Source: Polytrichum commune
Lineage: Eukaryota > Streptophyta > Polytrichopsida > Polytrichales > Polytrichaceae
Length of the DNA: 64,000 bases
Direction: 5' to 3'
NCBI GenBank assembly: GCA_950295325.1
Contig: OX485804.1
Span: 27,592,001 to 27,656,000, forward strand
This document shows, one piece after another, positions 47,301 through 58,856 of this stretch. Under the pieces are notes generated by a model. The model was not told the DNA's origin. It saw only the letters and a list, made by a program, of their open reading frames with translations, and ran no database searches. The position numbers and the translations under genes are program-made. Every line of letters starts with the position of its first letter. The first letter of the stretch is position 1.

Positions 47301-48518
47301 ATAAACTGGATTGAAAAGGTTGGCACCATCTTGTGGAACTACATATGTAACAAACTTGCGGTCTTCTCCTGGATTAACTATTGGGGCTTGTTGAAATGAA
47401 TGGCAGGTACCGCTCTTTAAGTGCATACTTGGGTGATGATGACTTGTTCAGCTCAGACCTCTCTGATGCTCAGCTGAAGGCCCGATTAGGCCACATGTCA
47501 AGAGTGCCTTGTCAGGTAACCCATGTCTCGTTTGGGTTGCTGGTGTCCAAATTTTTGTATTGGAGAATCTATGCAAGCCTTATATGTGGATTTGAACGTG
47601 CGAGACCTGAATACATTACTGGTCAATTGCTTGTGGAGAAAGTGTGCAAAACATGGTCAATCGATTAATTACCTTACTACATGTTTCAGGTGATCTTCTC
47701 AATGGCAGACGAATATGTTCCAGAATATGTGGACAAAGCCACTTTAATCCAGCGGTGCGTTGTGTAGTCCTGCAATATTCCCTTCAAACTGTGTACTATG
47801 TTAGTCGATTGTTTATGCATTCTTCTGGCTAAGGTAAACAACCCTTATTCAGTTGCTTCTCCTTTTAGGACACCTTTATTTAAGTGGTACATGGTTTGGT
47901 GTGGCTTCAAGAATGGATACCCAAAAGGCATCATGTGTTTATAAGAGATTGCACAGCATGCTCAAAATGTAATAACCATCTAGGCTCCACCTCCAACATA
48001 ATTGGAGGGGGGAGCCTATATGACCATTTAACAAGCACAAGAATCTTCACTCTGCTAATGACTAAGATTCATATGAGCTCCAAACATTATGAGGAATGTG
48101 GCTATGGCCTACATTCGGATTTGCTAACCATGTTGTACTAATTGTGAGTTTCATAATCTATGAGAAGTGGGCTAGCCAGAAAAAGTACCCATTCAAAACC
48201 CATCTATCTCATCCATGTTGAAGGTTATTGTTATGATACTTGTAAGTCTCCCTTTTGGCTAGAAGATCAATTCTGGTGGTCCCTCGTTTGTATGGTATGG
48301 CATAATCTTCTGGCCAGTCATCATATTATTAATAAGTCATATGCTGATGGACTCTATGGCGTTACCGCAGGATCTGTGAAGCAATGGGTGGTGCAGAAAG
48401 GGTGCCAATTTCCTGGGGAAACCATAGCTTGTCAAATCGCGTTGAGGAGGCAGTGCGCTCAATGATAAACTTCATCAAGAAAGGTGGACCCAAGGGCTGG
48501 GATGATCCTTGGGGTTGA
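44381..48518 (+). CDS. DUF1749/UPF0613 alpha/beta-hydrolase, nine exons, 392 aa
   Basis: Exons read: 44381-44749, 45168-45244, 45744-45849, 46186-46278, 46423-46488, 46765-46910, 47407-47515, 47690-47754 and 48371-48518. All introns are GT-AG and the joined frame is open. From FKYGNKSVQ onward the protein follows the plant At5g19050-type family: FIGGLTDGF, YVEPLSKALEAEKWSLVQPL, the nucleophile elbow GHSTG with Ser211, APVSDREYRATLPET, GDDDLFSSDLSD, SMADEYVPEYVD (probable acid) and GNHSLSNRVEEA with His362. It is a soluble serine-hydrolase fold with unknown substrate. Residues 1-99 lie before Met100 (44678) and are Arg/Ser/Gly-rich. They may be a transit peptide, or 5' UTR if Met100 is the real start. 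Introns 3 and 8 hold repeats. The exon 1 donor (GTTCTA) is weak. Confidence 0.9.
45975..46075. repeat. MITE in intron 3 of the hydrolase gene
   Basis: This matches, inverted, 16880-16965: TAGTGTTGGTGACACTAT, ATTAGTATTGAGCAAGACAA and a TTTAGTGTAG end. It lies within the intron 45850-46185. Confidence 0.65.
47890..48250 (-). repeat. Dispersed repeat R2 fragment in intron 8
   Basis: AAGAATCTTCACTCTGCTAA, GGATTTGCTAACCATGTTGT and the GAAGTGGG segment match R2 in inverted orientation. This probably explains why intron 8 (616 bases) is the longest but one in the gene. Confidence 0.55.
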
Positions 48519-49119
48519 TGTAAATGGATGTTGGTAATTGAGCAATTATTATATGATCTCTGTCTCCATGGACCAGTCTCAACAAACTTCTTTAAATTTG
48601 TGCTCCGTTCTGGAAGACTTGTATTATCCAACACATAAATCGACTACAATGTCTATACAGATTGTTGTAGTTCCATCAAAAAAGTTTTCTTTTTGGTCAT
48701 CATCACTCCAGGTTGGCCATTGATATTTTTGTTGACTATCTATTTTCAATCTATTTCCAATCCACACAGATCTTCACATTCAAATTCTCTTGCTAGGAAA
48801 TATTACACGAATTGCTGTGTTTTGTAGGATGCATGTAGAAGGTTGATCAGTGGAGATTGGATATTGGAGAGCACGATGTAGAGAATATGATAAAGCCAGA
48901 AAATGATAAGTTTGAAGATCTCATTTTGATATTCTATATTTGAGTACCTAACACAACAATAGAGGGCACTATGAAAAAAAATCCAATTTAAATAATACTT
49001 TGCTACTACTTTTAGTTGTTTGACCAAAATATTCATGGTTTTATCATACACAACAAAAACAAAGCACAACTTGAAACATACTAATCGCAGCTACCAACGA
49101 GCACAACTTATTTGGTACT
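48519..49119 (+). other. 3' flank of the hydrolase gene
   Basis: This is probably 3' UTR followed by anonymous DNA. No gene or repeat was identified. Confidence 0.4.
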
Positions 49120-50180
49120 ACCATTGCACTCCACAAACCACCTTTCAATTCATCGACACACCCAAACTCCTACCCATCAAAAAAAGAAAACCAACATAAG
49201 GAAAAATCTTACCTAGACTTAATGATGCTTCCTCACTGAAGCCTCCATCCACACACCAAACCTACCCCAAAGCCAGCCCACACACACCAAACATCAACAT
49301 ATAACCCCTTGTGTCCACATGTTGTGACCACAACCTCACAACACTAACAAAGATGAGGCGAAAGCATCAACGAACGTGGATCACTCACCTCAAACCAAAG
49401 GTTGCACCAAAGGCCGGAATTCAACACCTCGTACTGCAAAGGCAACCCCTGTCACAACACCACATGTTCTTCATTCAACTTTGTTCAATTCATCCTTAGT
49501 ATGTCCACCAATAGACACCTGATAGACATGCACCGCTTTGAACAAAGGTCCCATGGTGAAACCCCTAGAAGAGAACTAGCGTTCTACCATGAACAATCCA
49601 AAGAGCTCCCTCGAAACTCAAAACATGAAATGAACATAGAGGTTGATGGCAATGGGCAACCTCAAAGCTAAAGACCAAAGAGATATAATAGAGCCTACAA
49701 CGAAGACATGAACATTGAATGCATAGCATCAAGGCCTCAAGTAGGTATTGAACTAACTCCAGAACCAAAATTAAAAGCACCAAAAGCTAGACACAACCCA
49801 TTAGAAAAAAAAAACTTGATCCTCTTAAGGGCCTTTACGAGATCATTGTCAGAAGGGTATTGAGGATTAATATTTTGGCCTTCAATTGCATGGACTTGCC
49901 TAATAGGCTATGGTTACGAGATATAACTTTGAAGTCAAGTACACCACATATATGTCATTCTATTGACCAAATACACCACATGTGTGGTTCCATTGGCCAA
50001 GCTTCATTAACCAGACTCCCACATGCATTTATCATAGGGTAAAATCACACAAGATCGTGACCTCCCTCACACCCAAAAATGTACATTACCTACTCTTTGA
50101 ATTAGGTGTGCCGTGTCAACTTGGAGGGGCACTTGGAAGGTCCACTTTTGCTCTAATGCATCTTTGATGCTAACCTCACA

Positions 50181-51211
50181 ATGGAACTCTGGAACATGTC
50201 TCTGAGTTTCAGAGATAGCTCGTTCCAGCTCTCACAATCTCATTCTAACCATCATACGAACATTGCTCATTACATGACCAACAAATCCATCAACATCATC
50301 AACCTTGCCATCGGCACACCCCATGCCTTGTCACATAAGAGCCCACAACTCGAGGAGGCACCTATCACACATAACAACAAAAAGAGGAAAGAGGATGCCG
50401 AGGTTCACACTGAAGTCCCCACTCACCACAAAAACAACACATAAAGCTGCACAAGATCCAAGATAGCCATTCCAAGCATAGACAACATGGCAGTCATGTG
50501 GCTAGGCTTTCCATTCCACAAAGAAATTGAGAAACATAGGGGCACCATCACCAACGTTCATATAACGCACATGCAACCGGATGTAGTCATTGAATTCTAC
50601 AACATGAGGTGTGCATTCTCACATGTCTCACAAAAAAGTTCTTTCCATTGAAAGGTTGGATGTGGTGTTGGGCAACCATCTTAATATTACACAAATCCCA
50701 AGCCATGAAAAAATCAACAAAGACACATGACTCTCCAACAACTTCCACATCACAATCCACTTTGATGCTAATTTCAAGAGCATAAGCCAAAGTAAAGCAT
50801 AGGGGCATGCATCACGAGCTTTGCAAGATGAACATAGCACTCATGATGGGTTACTCCAACCTCATCAGCATTGGATTCAACGCCATGACCAAACAGTGGG
50901 TAGACTTCATTAAATTACATTTACAACAACCACAAAAATATGGAATTGCCCTCCTTAAAGGTGAACGGGCGTTTGTCATGGAAATTGAAGATGGTGAAAG
51001 GGTGATCAACAAGATAGAAAAGGGCTGTGAACTAGTTTCCAAAGCCCACAACCTCCAACTCCATCTTAAAGGTGATACACCAAGCCACACCCTTGCACAT
51101 AGCATCTCCAAGGAGCTAGTGAGTGGAAACTACTATGACGGTAAGCAACTTGAATTAACGATAGTCACAAAGCATGAGCTCAGAAAAAGAGCTTTGTTTT
51201 TCTCACATTAG
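50181..51211 (+). pseudogene. LINE ORF1-like remnant
   Basis: Two open pieces in this C/A-rich DNA are separated by stops. The first has a basic KKRKEDAE patch. The second, from 50807, reads MGYSNLISIGFNAMTKQWVD and GIALLKGERAFVMEIEDGERV. No zinc knuckle or classic RRM is obvious. It is assigned to ORF1 only because it lies upstream of a recognisable endonuclease on the same strand with the same base composition. Confidence 0.45.
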
Positions 51212-51253
51212 CAATTGAAGAGGTATGGGACACATTATCGGGTTGTAGACCCA

Positions 51254-51305
51254 AACACCATATTCGAAATTTTGGGAAATCTCCCAAAATTTTGAATATG
51301 GTGTT
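51254..51305. repeat. Near-perfect hairpin, 24-bp arms
   Basis: The left arm (51254-51277, CACCATATTCGAAATTTTGG) and right arm (51282-51305) pair with a single mismatch around the loop AATC. It lies just past the ORF1 remnant. Confidence 0.8.
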
Positions 51306-52869
51306 CCCACCTACAACTGGGAGAAGCTTAAAGTTAGTGTTACCTGAGACAAAGAAGTTGGCAACATGATGGAGTTCCAAATAAACACCACACTCGTTGC
51401 CAACAACCTCCCGCAAAACGAGTCTTAAGCCACAAGCAGGAGAACCATCAAGAAGTTATTTGGAGAAGACAACATTATGGACATCCTTTTCCTTTGTCTC
51501 ATCTATTTTCTTATCAAGGGATGTCAAACTATTAATACGAATTGTAGCAATTCTCCCACAACGTATCTTGCTCAAGAAACAACCACTGGACACCGCCCAC
51601 ATCAAGACCCCCCCCCCCCACCCCACATACTATCTATCAAAACTTCTACACACAAAAGTCTAACAACATAATAATCCCCACAAACACTGCAAAGTTCATA
51701 TTTTTCACTATAACACTAAGTAATGCCTTCCTTTTACCACTATCACGCACCTTTCACACCCCACACCCACCTCCCAACTTATCCCAACATAGATTACAAC
51801 CCCAATAGGGAGCCACACACCCAACCCTATGTGCACATAGCCTACTTGTCCACCCCCCCCCCCCACACACACACAATATCCACTCCACCCCACATAGCCA
51901 ACACATTTCATATTAGAACACACTCAAACCACAAACACCCTAAATAGATCACACTTGCCGCCTACATTGTTGATAGTTGATACCGCCTCCACCAAAGCAA
52001 AGTTATCCACCCCAACCTGGGGGCAAATCAAAAAAGTACATAAAGGGCTCCCTAAAGAATCCCAACAAAGACAAATACAATACTTGATACCCACACACTA
52101 CAATCAAAATATCAAAACTCGCGTCTCGAGGACCCATACCTCAACCACAATGACCATCCACCAACCACAAAACCCTTATAACCCCTCCTTAGACATAGCA
52201 AGCTCCTCCTAGCCTACCCCCCACACCATAGTTTTTTTGCCTTTATCACCACAATTAGTCCCCTCCCAACGAAATGCAACACCCAACTATCAATCCAACT
52301 AGACTATAGATGCCTCACCATTCTAAAACTATAGACCTTACCAAAAGACCCACACCTAAGTCTAGGCTACCAATATCCCAAAGACACCCCCCCCCCACAA
52401 CACACAAACCACAACCATACAACAAGCATATGGATTGCATCAACAAAAATAAATAGTTAAAGGGGAACCCATAACCAATGCCAACCTACACCTCCCACAA
52501 AAGCTAATCCAAGAAATGCCAAATGCATCCAACAAGTACAAATATACCATCCTACCCCAATCACCACAAACAACAACCGTACCCCACCCACAACCACAAC
52601 CACATACAACCATCAAACCACCACCCTAAACCTAATCACCTAGAACACCATACATATAAGCTAATGCTCACTAGGCATCCAATAATTGTTAAAAAAAACT
52701 CCAAAACAACCCACACCGTACATCTTGTCCACAAAACCAACTCCAAGATAATAAGTCTACAACATACATAGACAGAAAATTCCAAGATTACAAAATCATG
52801 TACAACAATTCCAACAATACCACACACCCTATCGACACAACAAGCTCTCAACAAAAACCTAGCCAAGGG

Positions 52870-53170
52870 TAGTATACTAGCAATGATTCACAAATCTATC
52901 TACTCTAGTGAAAACATCACCAAAATCTTAACCCCGATCACAATATTACCTTACATGCAAGTCTTCAAAATCACCAACAAACCTATAGAACCCATGCTCA
53001 TCATAAATATGTACATGCCTACTCATCAAGAAGACATGCACCTCCTAAAAGAGATCCAGGTACATTTCCAAATATTAATAAACCACCACTCAAGACACCA
53101 AATCACCCTAGCCAGGGACTTTAACAGAGATATACTCTTGAAAGGAAGACATCCAACAATATAACATCCC
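52870..53170 (+). pseudogene. LINE AP-endonuclease domain fragment
   Basis: The frame reads LIINMYMPTHQEDMHLLKEI, then NHHSRHQITLARDFNRDILL. This matches the (N)xYxP ... GDFN block of the LINE endonuclease, with Arg in place of the Gly before DFN. This domain nicks target DNA to prime reverse transcription. The frame ends at a stop soon after, so it is broken. Confidence 0.75.
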
Positions 53171-53869
53171 CACCAAACCAAGATGATCATGATTGGGTCC
53201 ACTTCACACATAACCTAGGATTCCACACTATAGACAACCAAGAAAACCTCACAAGACAAGGAGGCCACAATTACACCTCAACCAACCTCATAGACGACTT
53301 CTACACCAACCTCCCCCAACCATACCACCTCAATATCCCCCAGCCCCCCACCCCTCAGCCCTACCACCCACATACAATGGATAGACCTAGCCAAGATTTA
53401 TAAAAAAAAGCCATAATAAAAGCCCACAAAATCACATTAAAGAAAACTGCAGTCACCTATAAGACGACCATTACCAAATATAGAATGCTCCTAGACAAAA
53501 ACCCAATATTATCAACAAAAAGTTATTCCACCCAACATGCAACAACCCCCTTGACTATCTTCAAGACCCACAAGGCAATATCGTAACAAACCCCACAACC
53601 ATAGCAAACGAAATACACTACTCTCAATATGCATCATTTCAAAAACAAGCACCCCCTCTGTGATGACATAATAGACCACCCGGAAACATGCATGTATGCC
53701 ATTCGAAAATACCCATGGCACACCCCCAAATGGCATCATCTTAGATAAAAGAGCCCCCCCCCCCCCCCAACACACACACACACACCACCACCACCACCAC
53801 CACCACCACCACATAAATATATAACCATTTCTCTCAGGAAGTCTACAATAATTGCCTCCAAAGACTAGC

Positions 53870-54125
53870 CTGAGGAAAAGCCCTAGGTCCTGACAATATC
53901 CCGAATGAAAACAATCAAAGCCTTACTACCCCATGTCAATGACATGATTTTTTTAAATTCTTCCAACAATGTTACAAACAGAGAGAAATCCCAAAGGTAT
54001 TGGAAACCATCCTCCTGCACAAAAGATATGACACTCTCCACCTCACAAATCACAAACCTATTGCGCTAGCCAACACAATATACAAACTTTACACCAACAC
54101 CTTAACAACCCCCCTCTTACGGCAA
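53870..54125 (+). pseudogene. LINE reverse transcriptase, N-terminal motifs
   Basis: Across frame changes one reads GPDNIPNE, FFQQCYKQREIPKV, ILLHKRYDTLHLTNHKPIAL and ANTIYKLYTNTL. These correspond to RT motifs 1-2 (the PGxDxxP and KK-GD...NxRPI patterns). The catalytic palm (A and YADD-like motifs) is absent. Confidence 0.75.
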
Positions 54126-54323
54126 AGAATTTGGAGAGCAACAAAATAATATGGAGGTGGATCAATGAACAAGGAGATTCAACTGCTAGTTGCACATGAA
54201 TTGGTTGAGTTTGAGAAGTAACTGATTGAGGTGCAAGACTTTTGGAGAATTATTGAACGTTTTCGAGGAATTTAGAGAACATGCCTCAACCTAATAAAGG
54301 AAAAACAAAAGATATTAATGTGC

Positions 54324-54754
54324 AACTAAGGTAGAAATACCATAACCCGTTAACCACCCTCTAGCCGTGCTCTAGACCGTCGTCATAATGGTGAAGTGCC
54401 ATTTCTAAAACTGGTCATGGCTCGGCGGCAACTTCAATGCGTGCACACTTAGTGTAGCCAATGGGAGTCAAGTGTTAATGTACTCATGAGGTAACCGATT
54501 TAAGCGATGTTCTGTATGGAAATGCAGATTATAGTGTTCGGTGTAGGGAGAATCTAGTGAACGAGTAGGGGTTTGGACAACTTTCCACTTTGAAAAATTG
54601 TAGCACTTTTTGTATAGGGCAGAAAAATATGAAACAACTTGCATTCTTCATGAATCCTTCTCGTCTATCTTGGAAAATTATCTCATGATTGTCAGACCAT
54701 ATCTTCAATGTGAATCACCTTATTTTCACGGGTTATGGTATTTCTACCTTAGTT
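54324..54754. mobile_element. MITE D, 26-bp perfect inverted repeats
   Basis: AACTAAGGTAGAAATACCAT at the left end is exactly mirrored at the right end, with the identity extending 26 bp through AACCCG. It interrupts the hAT MITE where that family has AACCGGTTGGACT. Superfamily not determined. Confidence 0.8.
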
Positions 54755-54761
54755 GGACTAA

Positions 54762-55991
54762 GGGGCGGTTTACACCATAGACCATGAACTCGTCCCACGG
54801 AAGATGCCTTATTAATTCCGTGGTACGAGTTCATGGTCTACATTTCATGGTCCGAATTCTTAAAAAATTGATTTACAATGCCGTTGGGCCCCTCACTAGG
54901 TGTAAACCGAATGTGGACCAAGAGGAATGACCATGCGGCAAGAAGTGGATGTGCTGATTTTTTTAATATAAGCCCAGAAAGGGCAATTTTGGGAAAAAAT
55001 GAAGTTTGACCATTTTATTGACTTCAATTTGCCTTCACTTGCCTACACATGCCTTCACTTATCTTGTCACTTAGTTTTTTTCTTCTCTTTGCCTTAAAGT
55101 TTGATCATTCTCTTGTCATCTCTTGGGCTTCAACTGTCTTCACTTCTTGTTAAATGTGTCGAAGATGTGGCTTGCAAATCTTCTCACAACAATTTTTACA
55201 AAAAAAAAATGAGCGATTCAATTTGTACATGTTCAATGTAATTTACATGTGACATGTACCTTGTGTTGTCACTACACTAAATAGGATATTTAGTGTTTGA
55301 TTATATCTAATGTTGTTACCACCCAACCTTGCTCAACACTAAATTTCAATTCTTTGATAATTAATTATAGAAGATTTCCCATTGCGCTTCTTTTGACCAC
55401 CCTGATCTACAGTCACTAAACGACTATGTATTTTTGTTTTTTTGTTTTGAAACTGTATTTTTTAAACATTTTGGGTCGTGTAATATACCGTTGGAAAGGT
55501 ATTTTCAAGACCTTTCCAACGGTATACTACACGCCCCCAAATTCCAAACATTGCAGCTGGTAGACCAAAACAACAAATCTGCACTTGAATTCTTGAGTTC
55601 TAGATGTCCCGCGTTATTTGATGAAACACGTGTAAGCCGGTTTAAGGGGTAGGGCAAGGTAGTGCTAGTATGTCTCATGGGCTATAATATAATTAAGGCA
55701 CATAAAAGGTAGATTCATTAAAAATTTCTTGAAATGGCATTTCTTTGACATGGGCCCTTGCGTTTTCCTACCAGACCGCCTCTCTTGCCTCTCTCACCAC
55801 AAAACCCGTTGGACCATGTCAGTGCATTTATTAGGCCTTAAAATTTATATTTTGGGGACCTCAACCTCCATGGTCCCTTTGCCATTTTTTCCTTAGTGTA
55901 AACCGAAGTTGTCCCGGGACAACTTCAAGAGCCAATCAGCTGCCTTGCAGAGCCCTGGTCCAACTTCATGGTCCATAGTGTAAACCGCCCC
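54762..55991. mobile_element. PIF/Harbinger-like element A
   Basis: The ends GGGGCGGTTTACACCATAGA and (reverse complement) GGGGCGGTTTACACTATGGA are flanked by TAA at 54759-54761 and 55992-55994. The interior has long hairpins, for example about 54780-54842 and 55472-55545, and no transposase frame. Confidence 0.82.
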
Positions 55992-55994
55992 TAA

Positions 55995-56496
55995 GGGCCA
56001 CTTCACACACAAGACTTAGAGCCCAGGACCAGTACACTTCAAGCACTTTCATTGGTGGAAAAGGCAGAGTTGGTCCAAGTTCGCTTCACAATACACTTGA
56101 AGGACCAATGGAGTTTGTGAATGCAAGATGGATGTAAAGCCTACATGGATTCCTACATGGCATCAAATGGATCATTTTTGATGATCACCTGGACTATTTT
56201 CAAAAACCACCTCTTGGAGGTAGCCATAACAAAAAAACTGGGAGACCACGGTACTCTGAACACTCACAACCATTGGACTATTCTAAGTTATCATGGTGCA
56301 AGGAACCACATGAATAAAAACCCATCAAAATAGCATTTGGTTGAGGGCCCGGTCACATATGACTTCACACGACACTCGAGGGTCGTTGACCACACCACAT
56401 GATGTTGGAGGTGTGTTGGGACGGCCTTTGGACCACTTTTTTTTGGGCTCTCACAATGTCGTGGTCACGGCTCTTGGCTCGTGTGTGAAGTGGCCC
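55995..56496. mobile_element. PIF/Harbinger-like MITE B
   Basis: The ends GGGCCACTTCACACACAAGA and (reverse complement) GGGCCACTTCACACACGAGC form the inverted repeat. TAA precedes it and TAC follows, then the next TAA. A second copy, inverted, is at 59911-60363. Confidence 0.82.
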
Positions 56497-56502
56497 TACT
56501 AA

Positions 56503-57227
56503 GGGCCGCTTCACACTATGGCCGTCCAAGTTGAGAGGCCGTGGGATTGAGTGGCCAAACTTTGTTGAGAGTCCAAAGAAATGAGTTGAAAATAGCCAAT
56601 AAAATATAGTAAGTGGAGCCTTTGGCCGGGCATAGTGCATGTGAAGCCTCCAAAAGGTCAAGCCCAAAGTCCAAACCCAAAGGAGAATCCCACTTTATTC
56701 CTTGCTCAAAATAAACCCTTCAATCTAACGGCCAAGATCTTGTCAACGATTGATTTTTCAATGAAAAAAAACCGATTGCCTCTTGACCATAGTTTGGGTT
56801 CCCATTCCCATCCGACCCAAACTTCCTTCAAGAGTCCGTCGCCTTCTTCAAAAAGTAATCATTTTAAATTGCGATGGCCTTTGGAGTTTGGCCACAATGT
56901 GAAAGGTCGAGAGGCCGAACTCTTGGTTTCTTACGATTTGATTGGTGGAAACCGACGTCCTCTCGACCTTCAGCCATAGCAATGATCGGAGAGAACCGGC
57001 AGTTAGTTACAAATGAACCGGTTGAGTTTGAGAAACAACCGGTTGAAGTTCTAGACTGCAAGAAATCTACCGATCATTTTAGAGGAATTTATAGAATATG
57101 CCCCAATTTAATAAAGGAAAACCGGAGGATGTCAACATGTAACCGGTTTGACTTGCAAACACTAGGATCACAACCAATTATGCCCAAAAAATCTCCCCGA
57201 TCACTGGGCCATAGTGTGAAGCGCCCC
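56503..57227. mobile_element. PIF/Harbinger-like MITE C with a nested hAT MITE
   Basis: The ends GGGCCGCTTCACACTATGGC and (reverse complement) GGGGCGCTTCACACTATGGC are flanked by TAA at 56500-56502 and 57228-57230. Near its right end it is interrupted by a hAT-like MITE (56980-57206). Confidence 0.85.
56980..57206 (+). mobile_element. hAT-like MITE inside Harbinger MITE C
   Basis: This 227-bp copy starts CAATGATCGGAGAGAACCGG and ends CTCCCCGATCACTG. Its flanks AGCCATAG and GGCCATAG agree at 7 of 8. It is the best-preserved member, with both AACCGGTT boxes intact. Confidence 0.85.
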
Positions 57228-57688
57228 TAAGGAAACACTGGGATTCCGACAGCTTTTATATATATGCTCCCAAATCTCCCCGGACACTGCCAAGGTGGAT
57301 GTGAAGGCAAGCGTTTCATTATTTTCTGGCTGCCCTGTGTGTGTAGGTCCACACATGCATGGAACCTCCACCTTCTTCTTAGTAGTATATATATATAGGA
57401 CTAGCTGGCTGGCCTCAGAATAATACTTTTTGTTGGGACACCGGCAGCTTTCAGAAAGTGGGAGGAATCCGGCTCTACTAATAAATGACTTCGTACTTGA
57501 ATGCATGGCTCACAGGAGCTTGCATTATATTGTGTAAGGGACGGGACAGTGGTGTTGCCTGTGTTGGCCTTCTGTCCAAATAACAATAACATTAAAGAAA
57601 AGAGGAAGAAAAGGAAGGGCCAGTGACGTGTGTACTGTTCGTACACACAACAGCTGCTTGCTCGGTATCACAAAATAGTTGAGTATTG

Positions 57689-57790
57689 ATCTATGAACGG
57701 GGAGTACCGGCATTTAGTTACGACCTAGCCGGTTGAAATTGAGAATTTCCGAATGAAATAGCAAAGTGTAGGATGAGCTTCCGGATGAAT
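57689..57790 (+). mobile_element. hAT-like MITE, 5' fragment
   Basis: CTATGAACGGGGAGTACCGG opens a copy that loses similarity after about 100 bases. Confidence 0.55.
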
Positions 57791-57934
57791 TTTTTTTTGT
57801 AGGAAATGGACCGGTCTAGAAAATTATGTGTAGGAATTTTGCCTTTTACCTTTAGTGTAAGGGGGAAATTTACCTACTGTAAATAATTTTTGTAGGCTAG
57901 TAGCCGGCCAATCTCATACTTTATAGGAATTAAT

Positions 57935-58363
57935 TTTCATACTGGATCTCAAACCAGCAAACTGGATCTCTCCTACAATATCCTCCAAGGGAACTTCACA
58001 GAAAATGGGTTCGGTGTCTGCAAGGGGCTGCAAACCCTAAACCTAACAAGCAATGAGCTTGTGGGTAGCAACCGTAGCATACCTGCGGGGATGTACACAC
58101 AGCTGCCGTCCATCAAAGTGATCGACCTTTCTCACAATTCTCTCACTGGGACCCTCCCAACTGAGATCAATTGCAGCAGCTTGCAGGTGCTGAGCCTCTC
58201 TTTCAACGACTTCACCGGCGCTATCCCTACTGGGCTTGGCTGGTGCCCGCAACTCACTCAGATCAAGAAGACCAATTCGTCGGAGCCTGTGGTTGTGTGG
58301 TCCAAATCTTACTGCCCGTATGTCATTCTGGACGATTCTCTCCTGGATTGCTTCTGTGTTTGA
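57935..58363 (+). pseudogene. LRR receptor-like protein fragment
   Basis: An open frame shows plant-type extracellular leucine-rich repeats: LDLSYNILQGNF, LQTLNLTSNELVG, IKVIDLSHNSLTGTLPTEI and LQVLSLSFNDFTGAIPTGLG, each fitting LxxLxLxxNxLxGxIP. After QLTQI the LRR pattern stops and the frame ends at 58361-58363. There is no signal peptide, transmembrane helix or kinase, and no upstream exon was found. The flanks are transposon debris. It is most likely a captured or decayed piece of an LRR receptor kinase; a short LRR-only gene with an unseen first exon cannot be excluded. Confidence 0.7.
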
Positions 58364-58598
58364 ATGTGTGCGAATTCTTGTGTGCATTCAAGTGACTGCA
58401 TTGTGTGCAACAGGGAAATTTGTGGCACTGGCAATTTTGAGATGACAGAATTGAAAAGAAGAAGTGACGACTCCATGTTGCCTCGGTTGTGAATTATGTT
58501 GTGAATGCTTCATCTTTGAGCTTGTTATAGTCTATTTGTAAGCCCAAAATGTTGCTTCATCTTTTCAAGTCGGTCTAATTCTATACGAAATCCCTAAT

Positions 58599-58856
58599 TT
58601 GACCTTTAGCATTCAAAATTTGATTAAAACACGGGTAAGGAATAGATTGGGAAGCAAAAACTTGGAAGCTTTACTCAAAGTTGCTTTAGAAGGGCCTGAA
58701 GAGGAGTATGATGCTATTTTGATGGATGCCATACCCATGTGGAAGAATGAAACAAAATACAAGTTTCTTTATGCTAACCCAACTACTTATCTGTCTGGTG
58801 CAGCCACGGGTCCTACAGCTAACACTTCCACTTCAGTATATGATGATTTGTCTTGA
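58599..58856 (+). pseudogene. hAT transposase C-terminal fragment
   Basis: The frame reads FSIQNLIKTRVRNRLGSKNL, then EALLKVALEGPEEEYDAILM and MWKNETKYKFLY. This resembles the C-terminal dimerisation region of hAT transposases of the ZNF862/KIAA1586 type (LIKTRLRNRL...L...IEGP). There is no ATG start and the catalytic core is absent. It lies 1.3 kb from a cluster of hAT-like MITEs but has no visible link to them. Confidence 0.65.

Larger units (their letters stand above)
49120..54140 (+). mobile_element. LINE, ORF1 plus 5' half of ORF2, decayed
   Basis: The + strand is strikingly rich in C and A, with C tracts at 51607, 51845, 52387 and 53755, the composition of this LINE family. Coding remnants appear in LINE order: ORF1 (about 50181-51211), AP endonuclease (52870-53170) and the first RT motifs (53870-54125). 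The sequence stops in the RT, so the 3' half (palm, RNase H, C-terminus) is missing. That is the reverse of usual 5' truncation and implies a deletion. The 5' boundary is approximate. Confidence 0.7.
54163..57291 (+). mobile_element. hAT-like MITE split by a transposon nest
   Basis: The left part starts CAATGAACAAGGAGATTC at 54163; the right part (57231-57291) reads AAACACTGGGATTCCGAC and ends CCCCGGACACTG. AGGTGGAT lies directly before it (54155-54162) and again at 57293-57300, three bases past CACTG. Removing the nest at 54324-57230 restores a family member of ordinary length. Confidence 0.82.

Noticed and set aside
51700-53830. Telomeric or satellite DNA, because of long C/A-rich sequence
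   Set aside because: There is no regular period, and endonuclease and RT motifs show it is a LINE with biased composition.
58061-58363. An LRR gene starting at 58061
   Set aside because: The codon there is GTG inside an LRR, and the LRR pattern already runs upstream to about 57958.
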